18,586 nt of DNA, taken from the NCBI GenBank assembly GCA_002336975.1, contig DDFA01000112.1, positions 1 to 18,586 of the forward strand, written 5' to 3'. The notes under the pieces are model-generated. The model worked only from the letters and a program-made list of their open reading frames with translations. It did no database searches and had not been told where the DNA came from. Made by a program: the position numbers and the translations under genes. Each line of letters starts with the position of its first letter. The stretch's first letter is position 1. Below, piece by piece: positions 13,762 through 18,586 of the stretch. Source of the stretch: Phyllobacteriaceae bacterium UBA1940. GTDB lineage: Bacteria > Pseudomonadota > Alphaproteobacteria > Rhizobiales > Rhizobiaceae.

Positions 13762-14517
13762 TCAGGCGGCAGCGCCGCGTGACCGCCGCCAGCGCAGGAT
13801 CCAGGCGAGATAGACGCCGGCCAGCCCGGCGGCGATGCCATACCAGGTGATCGCATATTGCAGATGGTTGTTGGGCAGGTCGATCAAGGTCACCCCGCCG
13901 ACCGGCAGGCCGCCGGGATTGGGCGCATCGTCGGCATCGACGAACAGGTCCAGCACCCTGGCGTCGGCCGGCAGGCCCGACGACGCCGTCATCGCCTTGA
14001 TGTCCTTCCAGTAGAAAATATTCTTGGCCGGATCGTTGTCGGGCACCAGAGACCCCGGCTTATTGGTGATCGCGGTCCGCAGCAGCCCGCTGATCTCCAC
14101 CGGCCCGGCGATCTGGCCTTCGGCGCGCTTGGCGGGGTCTTTCAGGTCATAGGGCACAAAGCCGCGATTGACCCAGACATAGTCGCCCGCCGCGCGTTCG
14201 AGCGGGGTGTAGACGAAATATCCGGTCGCACCCTTGTAGGTGGCGAAGAAATGCCGCTCCCACTGGTGCCTGAACATTCCGGCGACCAGCACGGGACGAT
14301 ATTCCTGGTCCGCGACCGGCCGCGAGGCGATGATTTCGTCCAGCGGCGCCGGCGGCAATTTCAGCCGCTGGTCGATCGAGGCGATCAATTCGTTCTTCCA
14401 GGCAAGCCGTTCCACCTGCCACCCGCCAAGGCCCAGCAGGATGGCGAATGCGCCGAGAGCCAGGATCGTCAGCAGCCAGGGAAACGCCGGCCGCGCGGCG
14501 GGTGCGTCGTCGGTCAT
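13762..14517 (-). CDS. surf1: SURF1 family cytochrome c oxidase assembly protein
   Basis: A 251-residue inner-membrane protein with the SURF1 layout: one TM near the N-terminus (13-33), a large periplasmic domain, and one TM near the C-terminus (221-241). Motifs are GLGGWQVERLAWK (29-41), WVNRGFVP (115-122) and NNHLQYAITWYG (216-227). SURF1 binds heme a and helps place it in subunit I (CtaD) of aa3 oxidase, which fits the neighbouring ctaD, ctaB and ctaG. ATG 14517 overlaps the stop of the DUF983 gene (ATGA), so the two are translationally coupled. It is last in this leftward block and convergent with the small barrel gene. Confidence 0.95.
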   Translation of the reverse strand: MTDDAPAARPAFPWLLTILALGAFAILLGLGGWQVERLAWKNELIASIDQRLKLPPAPLDEIIASRPVADQEYRPVLVAGMFRHQWERHFFATYKGATGYFVYTPLERAAGDYVWVNRGFVPYDLKDPAKRAEGQIAGPVEISGLLRTAITNKPGSLVPDNDPAKNIFYWKDIKAMTASSGLPADARVLDLFVDADDAPNPGGLPVGGVTLIDLPNNHLQYAITWYGIAAGLAGVYLAWILRWRRSRGAAA

Positions 14518-14942
14518 TTCGGCCGGTCCAGCCGCCCTTCGGCGGCCTTGTTGGCGTATTGCAGGTTGATCAGCACGCCCTTGAGCATTCTGAGCGCCGG
14601 CAAGCCCAGGATCAGGATCAGCGGAATCCAGAGGACGAAATGCACCCACAGCGGCGGGCCGTAGGTCACCTCCATCCACAGCGCCAGGCCACAGACGATG
14701 AAGCCGATGATCAGGATGACGAAGACGGCCGGTCCGTCGGCCGAATCGGCGAAGGAATTGTCGAGGCCGCACACGCCGCAATGCGGACGCACGCTGAGAA
14801 AGCCGTTGAACAGCCGACCCTCGCCGCAGCGCGGGCAGCGCCCGGCCAGGCCGGACCTGATCGGGTCGACCGGCGGGTAGTGCGCCTGATCCTGGTTCAC
14901 GATCCGACCTCGATCGGCCGTCTGTCCGTCGCCCTGTTTCAT
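14514..14942 (-). CDS. DUF983 membrane protein with zinc-ribbon
   Basis: A 142-residue protein of the DUF983 family. A cytoplasmic N-terminal part contains two CxxC pairs, C36/C39 (RCPRCGEGRLF) and C55/C58 (HCGVCGL), which look like a zinc ribbon. Two hydrophobic helices follow (about 71-91 and 99-118). The biochemical role is unknown. In alphaproteobacteria it recurs next to cytochrome oxidase assembly genes, and here it overlaps surf1 by 4 nt, so a role in oxidase maturation is a fair inference. ATG 14942 is preceded by AGGGACG. An internal GTG (about codon 15) is possible. A strong terminator behind ctaE suggests it has its own promoter in the 14943-15130 gap, where I could not pick one with confidence. 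Confidence 0.88.
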   Translation of the reverse strand: MKQGDGQTADRGRIVNQDQAHYPPVDPIRSGLAGRCPRCGEGRLFNGFLSVRPHCGVCGLDNSFADSADGPAVFVILIIGFIVCGLALWMEVTYGPPLWVHFVLWIPLILILGLPALRMLKGVLINLQYANKAAEGRLDRPK

Positions 14943-15126
14943 GTCACGTCCCTGCCCGCGTTGTTCACGGTGAAAAATCCGCCGGCCCGGTCAAACGACA
15001 ACCGCATCGAACCGAGCAATCCGGCGCCGTTTCTCGGACCATCTATCACGATCCGGACGCCAGGCGCGAGGCCGCGCGACGCGTCGTCTCCACCGCCCGC
15101 CGTTTCATGGCTGCCGACACCCGCCC
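14943..15126. other. Non-coding gap upstream of DUF983
   Basis: This is the non-coding part of the longest gap in the window, between the DUF983 start and the ctaE terminator. It must hold the promoter for DUF983-surf1 if the terminator is efficient. I see TTTGACC on the minus strand about 45 nt before the DUF983 start, but no convincing -10 partner. I see no RNA gene. Confidence 0.4.
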
Positions 15127-15158
15127 AAAACGAAACGGCCGCCCGAAGGCGGCCGTTT
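15127..15158 (-). terminator. Intrinsic terminator after ctaE (UUCG tetraloop)
   Basis: AAACGGCCGCC (15133-15143) and GGCGGCCGTTT (15148-15158) make a perfect 11-bp stem. Read leftward, the loop is UUCG closed by a C-G pair, an unusually stable tetraloop. The stem is followed by a T-rich stretch (TTTCGTTTT). It lies 17 nt after the ctaE stop and should end most transcription of the ctaD-ctaE block. Confidence 0.88.
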
Positions 15159-15174
15159 GAGAAGCTTCGGACGG

Positions 15175-16068
15175 TCAGTGACCGGCGGCAATCGTCGCGC
15201 CGGCCGAGCCCCAGACATAGATGCAGGCGAACAGGAACAGCCAGACCACGTCGACGAAGTGCCAGTACCAGGCGGCGGCTTCGAAACCGAAATGCTGCTG
15301 CGGGGTGAAGTGGCCCGCCATGGCGCGGAACAGGCAGATGATCAGGAAGATCGTGCCGACGAAGACGTGAAAACCGTGGAAGCCGGTCGCCATGTAGAAG
15401 GTCGCGCCGTAGATCGAGTCCTTGAACGCGAACGGGGCGTGGGCGTATTCGTAAATCTGCACGGCGGAGAACAACACGCCGAGCGCAACGGTGATCGCCA
15501 GGCCCCAGACCAGCCCCTTGCGGTCGTTGTGCAGCAAGGCATGGTGCGCCCAGGTCACGGTCGTGCCCGACAGCAGCAGAATGATGGTGTTGTAGAGCGG
15601 CAGGTGGAACGGATCGAGCACCTCGATCGACTTCGGCGGCCACACGCCGCCGGTATAGGCGTCGCGGGCGACCTGCACGGCCTCGTTGGGATACAGGCTG
15701 GCGTCAAAAAAGGCCCAGAACCAGGCGACGAAGAACATCACCTCCGAGGCGATGAACATGATCATGCCGTAGCGCAGATGCAGCGCCACCACCCGGGTCT
15801 GGTGGCCTTCCTGGGCTTCCTTCACCGTGTCCGACCACCAGGCGAACATGGTGTAGAGGACGATGGCGAGGCCGATGATCAGCAGCCAGATGTGGAAGGT
15901 GGCGCTGAGGTCGAGGCCGAAGAAATGCAGCGAGCCGCCCTTGAGATACTGCATGTAGGCGACGCCGCCGATCGCCATGATCAGCGCGCCGAACGATCCG
16001 AGGATCGGCCAGGGGCTGGGGTCGATGATGTGATAGTCGTGGTTCGGTTTTGCGTGTCCGTCGGCCAT
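15175..16068 (-). CDS. ctaE: Cytochrome c oxidase subunit III
   Basis: A 297-residue membrane protein, subunit III (CoxC) of aa3-type cytochrome c oxidase, with about seven TM helices. Diagnostic stretches are HLRYGMIMFIASEVMFF (97-113), including the conserved buried E109, then WPP, WAHHALLH, GFHGFHVFVG, and WYWHFVDVVWLFLF near the end. It binds lipid and protects the proton-uptake path of subunit I. I chose ATG 16068 (MADGHAKPNHDYHIIDPSPW), one nucleotide after the ctaG stop, with a G-rich stretch before it. An in-frame ATG at 16077 would add three residues and overlap ctaG. It is the last gene before the terminator. Confidence 0.97.
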   Translation of the reverse strand: MADGHAKPNHDYHIIDPSPWPILGSFGALIMAIGGVAYMQYLKGGSLHFFGLDLSATFHIWLLIIGLAIVLYTMFAWWSDTVKEAQEGHQTRVVALHLRYGMIMFIASEVMFFVAWFWAFFDASLYPNEAVQVARDAYTGGVWPPKSIEVLDPFHLPLYNTIILLLSGTTVTWAHHALLHNDRKGLVWGLAITVALGVLFSAVQIYEYAHAPFAFKDSIYGATFYMATGFHGFHVFVGTIFLIICLFRAMAGHFTPQQHFGFEAAAWYWHFVDVVWLFLFACIYVWGSAGATIAAGH

Positions 16069-16069
16069 G

Positions 16070-16705
16070 TCAGCCCCCATTGGTCGTCGTTTGGGTGGTC
16101 TTCCCGCTCGTAGCATTTCCATCGGCTGGCGCAACTGCCAATGGCGCCTCCGCGTCGATCGGGAAGAATGTATAGGATAGCGTGATCGTCTTCACGTTCG
16201 CCAGTTCCGGCACGTTGACGATCTCAGGATCGATGTAGAACACCACCGGCATGTCGAGTTTTTCGCCCGGCTTCAGCGTCGTGTCGGTAAAGCAGAAGCA
16301 CTCGACCTTGTTGAAATAGGCGCCGGCCAGCGAGGGCGACACGTTGAAGGTTGCGCGGCCCGAGGTCGGCTTCGGATATGGATTGCTGGCGCGATAGGCG
16401 ATCTGCGTCGTCTCGCCGATCTTCAGTTCGATCTCGCGCTCGACGGGCCCAAACTCCCACGGCAGTCCACCCGACACATTGGCGTCGAAGCGGACATGGA
16501 TGGTGCGGTCGAGGATCTTGTCGGAATACTGCGTCACCCGCTGCGTCGTGCCGCCATAGCCGGTGATCTGGCAGAACATCTGGTAGAGCGGCACCGCGGC
16601 GTAGGACATGCCGACCATGCCGGCGATGAACGCGACGCAGCACAGCGCCACGATCAGGTTGCGCCGGTCACGCGGCTCGCTACGGTCGGCTGGCAGGCCG
16701 CTCAT
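16070..16705 (-). CDS. ctaG: Cytochrome c oxidase assembly protein CtaG (Cox11)
   Basis: A 211-residue copper chaperone that delivers CuB to subunit I. It has one N-terminal TM helix (about 17-38) followed by a periplasmic immunoglobulin-like domain. The copper-binding CFCF is at 136-139 (C136 and C138), and a further conserved cysteine, C45, lies in [16 protein letters not shown] 16705 shares a base with the stop of the small coxF-like gene (TGATG). A TTG one codon earlier is in frame but unlikely. The C-terminus ends in a Thr-rich tail. It is placed between coxF and ctaE, the usual alphaproteobacterial order. Confidence 0.97.
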   Translation of the reverse strand: MSGLPADRSEPRDRRNLIVALCCVAFIAGMVGMSYAAVPLYQMFCQITGYGGTTQRVTQYSDKILDRTIHVRFDANVSGGLPWEFGPVEREIELKIGETTQIAYRASNPYPKPTSGRATFNVSPSLAGAYFNKVECFCFTDTTLKPGEKLDMPVVFYIDPEIVNVPELANVKTITLSYTFFPIDAEAPLAVAPADGNATSGKTTQTTTNGG

Positions 16706-16863
16706 CAAAACGTCCTTTCGAGCAGCGACACGCCCTTGATCAGCGCGGAGATGTAGAAGATCACCACCAGCCCGGCCAGCGCCAGGCCGATCGCGACATT
16801 GCGGCTGCGCTGCGCCTTCTTCTGCGCTTCCGTCATCGTCACGAAATCGTCTTCGCCGGCCAT
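16705..16863 (-). CDS. CoxF-like small membrane protein (52 aa)
   Basis: A 52-residue ORF on the minus strand, starting [20 protein letters not shown]. It has a short acidic-then-basic cytoplasmic N-terminus (1-21), one TM helix (about 22-44) and a short C-terminal end. Coding status is supported by exact packing: its ATG overlaps the ctaB stop (TGATG) and its own stop overlaps the ctaG start (TGATG). Small proteins annotated CoxF occupy this place in rhizobial and Paracoccus-type cox operons; I assign it by position and shape. The function is unknown, perhaps an assembly factor or an accessory subunit of the oxidase. Confidence 0.85.
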   Translation of the reverse strand: MAGEDDFVTMTEAQKKAQRSRNVAIGLALAGLVVIFYISALIKGVSLLERTF

Positions 16864-17795
16864 CACGACATCACTCCGGCGCGCGACGCCACGACGTCAA
16901 TCAGATAGGCGGCGTAGATGGCGAACAGATAGAGGATCGAATAAGCGAACAACTGCTTGGCAGGCTTCATCGCCTTGTCGCCGTCTGCCATGCGCAGCAC
17001 CTTCCAGGCGTACCAGACAAAGCCGGCGCCCAACGCAATCGAAACGACGCCGTAAAAGGCGCTGACATAGCCCATCGCCCAGGGCAGCACCGCAACCGGA
17101 GTGACGACCAGCGCATAGGCAAAAATCTGGCGACGGGTCGAGGCTTCGCCAGCGACATTGGGCATCATCGGCACGCCGGCGCGGCCGTAGTCGCCGGACT
17201 TGAACAGCGCGAGCGCCCAGAAGTGCGGCGGCGTCCACAGGAAGATGATGGCGAACAGGATGAGGCTTTCGAGGCTGACCGTGCCGGTGGCCGCGGCCCA
17301 TCCGACCATCGGCGGGAATGCGCCGGCGGCGCCGCCGATGACGATGTTCTGCGGCGTCGAGCGCTTCAGCCACATCGTATAGACGACAGCGTAGAAAAAG
17401 ATCGTGAAGGCAAGCAGCGCGGCGGCGGCCCAATGGACCAGCACGCCGAGCGTGATCACCGACAGGACCGACAGGATCATTCCGAACGACAGCGCCTGCT
17501 CGGGCTGGATGCGGCCGCTGGGGATCGGACGCCTGGCGGTGCGGGTCATGATTGCGTCGATGTCGGCGTCGTACCACATGTTCAGCGCGCCCGAGGCGCC
17601 CGCGCCCACCGCGATGCAGCCGATGGCGACGAACGCGTCGAACAGATTGATGCCCGGCGGCGCGGCGACGATGCCGACAAAGGCGGTGAACACCACCAGG
17701 GCCATCACCCGCGGCTTGAGCAACGAGAGATAGTCGGCGGCGGTCGCCTCCGAGAGCTGGGCCTTGGGCCGGCCGATATCGTCAACTAACGCCAT
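16863..17795 (-). CDS. ctaB: Protoheme IX farnesyltransferase (heme O synthase)
   Basis: A 310-residue UbiA-type prenyltransferase that adds a farnesyl group to heme b to give heme O, the precursor of the heme a used by CtaD. The first aspartate-rich motif is NMWYDADID (72-80), followed by [12 protein letters not shown]. The sequence [17 protein letters not shown] and the later aspartate region around [15 protein letters not shown] are typical. There are roughly nine TM helices. ATG 17795 has AGGG upstream. Its stop overlaps the start of the coxF-like gene. A stable hairpin sits between it and ctaD. Confidence 0.97.
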   Translation of the reverse strand: MALVDDIGRPKAQLSEATAADYLSLLKPRVMALVVFTAFVGIVAAPPGINLFDAFVAIGCIAVGAGASGALNMWYDADIDAIMTRTARRPIPSGRIQPEQALSFGMILSVLSVITLGVLVHWAAAALLAFTIFFYAVVYTMWLKRSTPQNIVIGGAAGAFPPMVGWAAATGTVSLESLILFAIIFLWTPPHFWALALFKSGDYGRAGVPMMPNVAGEASTRRQIFAYALVVTPVAVLPWAMGYVSAFYGVVSIALGAGFVWYAWKVLRMADGDKAMKPAKQLFAYSILYLFAIYAAYLIDVVASRAGVMS

Positions 17796-17817
17796 GTCTC
17801 GTTACCCTGCCGAAATG

Positions 17818-17841
17818 GAAACCGCCGTTTCCGGCGGTTTC
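17818..17841 (-). terminator. Hairpin between ctaD and ctaB (attenuator or partial terminator)
   Basis: GAAACCGCCG (17818-17827) and CGGCGGTTTC (17832-17841) form a perfect 10-bp stem. Read leftward, the loop is GAAA, a stable GNRA tetraloop, and the stem ends in TTTC followed by CATTTCGG, so the U-run is short. It lies 13 nt after the ctaD stop and 22 nt before the ctaB start. It probably lowers ctaB expression relative to ctaD, or protects the ctaD message end. Confidence 0.6.
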
Positions 17842-17854
17842 AGGTTTCGGAAGC

Positions 17855-18586
17855 TCACTTGATCTTCGGGAGCTGTTCCCACTGGTGGTAGGGCGGCGGC
17901 GACGGCAGCTGCCATTCGAGCGTCGTTGCGCCCTCGCCCCACGGATTTGCGCCCGCGACCCGCTTCTTCTGGAACGCTTCGAACACGCCGTAGAGGAACA
18001 CCAGCACGCCGAAGGCCGAGATGTAGGAGCCGTAGGACGACACAAGGTTCCAGCCTGCGAACGCGTCGGGATAGTCGACATAGCGGCGCGGCATGCCGGC
18101 GAGGCCGAGGAAATGCTGCGGGAAGAAGATCAGGTTGACGCCGATGAAAGTGACCCAGAAATGGGTGCGGGCGATGAACGGCGAATACATGTAGCCGAAC
18201 ATTTTCGGGAACCAGTAGTACCAGGCGGCGAAGATCGCGAACACCGCGCCCAGCGACAGCACGTAGTGGAAGTGCGCCACGACGTAATAGGTGTCGTGCA
18301 GCGAGCGGTCGAGGCCGGCATTGGCGAGCTGGACGCCGGTGACGCCGCCGATGGTGAACAGGAAGATGAAGCCGATCGCCCACAGCATCGGAGTGCGCAT
18401 GGAGATCGAGCCGCCCCACATGGTGGCGATCCACGAGAAGATCTTCACGCCCGTCGGAACCGCGATCACCATCGTCGCGAAGACGAAGTAGCGCTGCGCG
18501 TTCAGCGACATGCCGGTCGTATACATGTGGTGCGCCCAGACCACGAAGCCGACCGCGCCGATGGCGACCATGGCGTAGGCCATGCC
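17855..18586 (-). CDS. ctaD: Cytochrome c oxidase subunit I, C-terminal part (cut by window edge)
   Basis: The last 243 residues of the aa3 oxidase catalytic subunit (CoxA); the 5' half lies beyond 18586. Visible ligands, numbered from the first residue in the window: the CuB histidine pair H19-H20 (WAHHMYTTG), the K-channel lysine K48 (PTGVKIFSW), H98-D99 near the Mg site, the heme a3 ligand H105 and the heme a ligand H107 (VAHFHYVLS). Later stretches [11 protein letters not shown] and the C-terminal helix are typical of alphaproteobacterial CtaD. There is no sign of a frameshift in the visible part. It is first of the block ctaD-ctaB-coxF-ctaG-ctaE. Confidence 0.97.
   Translation of the reverse strand, partial: GMAYAMVAIGAVGFVVWAHHMYTTGMSLNAQRYFVFATMVIAVPTGVKIFSWIATMWGGSISMRTPMLWAIGFIFLFTIGGVTGVQLANAGLDRSLHDTYYVVAHFHYVLSLGAVFAIFAAWYYWFPKMFGYMYSPFIARTHFWVTFIGVNLIFFPQHFLGLAGMPRRYVDYPDAFAGWNLVSSYGSYISAFGVLVFLYGVFEAFQKKRVAGANPWGEGATTLEWQLPSPPPYHQWEQLPKIK

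Noticed and set aside
1..18586. CRISPR arrays, transposons, integrase or attachment sites, tRNA or rRNA genes.
   Set aside because: No regularly spaced direct repeats, transposase or integrase motifs, cloverleaf sequence or rRNA-like stretches were seen; all gaps are short and flanked by core genes.

Overview
This 18.6 kb window is GC-rich chromosomal DNA from an alphaproteobacterium. It is most likely a member of the Hyphomicrobiales (Rhizobiales) close to Mesorhizobium/Phyllobacteriaceae. I infer this from the protein sequences, the gene order (ctaD-ctaB-coxF-ctaG-ctaE-DUF983-surf1, ispH-thrB-rnhA, thrC-M16 peptidase-GNAT), the ThrB type of homoserine kinase, and a palindromic intergenic repeat at the left edge that I recall as typical of rhizobial genomes. 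I see no rRNA, tRNA, insertion sequence, phage gene, CRISPR array or island boundary. Almost the whole window is coding, and every gap is shorter than 300 bp.

Layout, left to right. (1) 1-94: a palindromic repeat element. (2) 95-1000 (-): metallo-beta-lactamase-fold hydrolase, divergent from bioY at 1118-1711 (+), a biotin transporter. bioY ends at a bidirectional intrinsic terminator shared with a convergent lipoprotein gene at 1785-2357 (-). (3) 2461-8668 (+): a tight operon of thrC, an M16 processing peptidase, a GNAT acetyltransferase and a 961-residue membrane c-di-GMP protein (signal peptide, periplasmic domain, 7 TM, PAS, degenerate GGDEF, EAL). (4) 8684-9292 (-): yqgE, divergent from a secreted DsbD-alpha-like protein at 9428-10216 (+), which is followed by a one-cysteine Prx5-type peroxiredoxin at 10301-10786 (+). 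(5) 10806-13258 (-): ispH-thrB-rnhA, translationally coupled. (6) 13383-13667 (+): a small protein with the look of a dimeric alpha/beta barrel. (7) 13762-18586 (-): the aa3 cytochrome c oxidase locus, read leftward as ctaD (cut by the window edge), ctaB, a 52-residue coxF-like membrane protein, ctaG, ctaE, a strong terminator, then DUF983 and surf1.

How the genes fit together. The right-hand third makes and assembles cytochrome c oxidase: subunit I, heme O synthesis (CtaB), CuB insertion (CtaG), subunit III, and heme a insertion (SURF1). A zinc-ribbon membrane protein of unknown role (DUF983) is overlapped with surf1. ThrB and ThrC are the last two steps of threonine synthesis and sit in two separate operons about 7 kb apart on opposite strands. 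IspH ends the MEP isoprenoid pathway and so supplies the farnesyl donor used by CtaB.

Novelty. This is mostly a conserved core region and I do not see a clear new system such as a defence island or biosynthetic cluster. The points most worth a second look are the seven-TM EAL receptor with altered catalytic motifs, the DUF983-surf1 coupling, the orphan DsbD-alpha-like secreted protein, the tiny coxF-like ORF with the hairpin upstream of ctaB, and the edge repeat.
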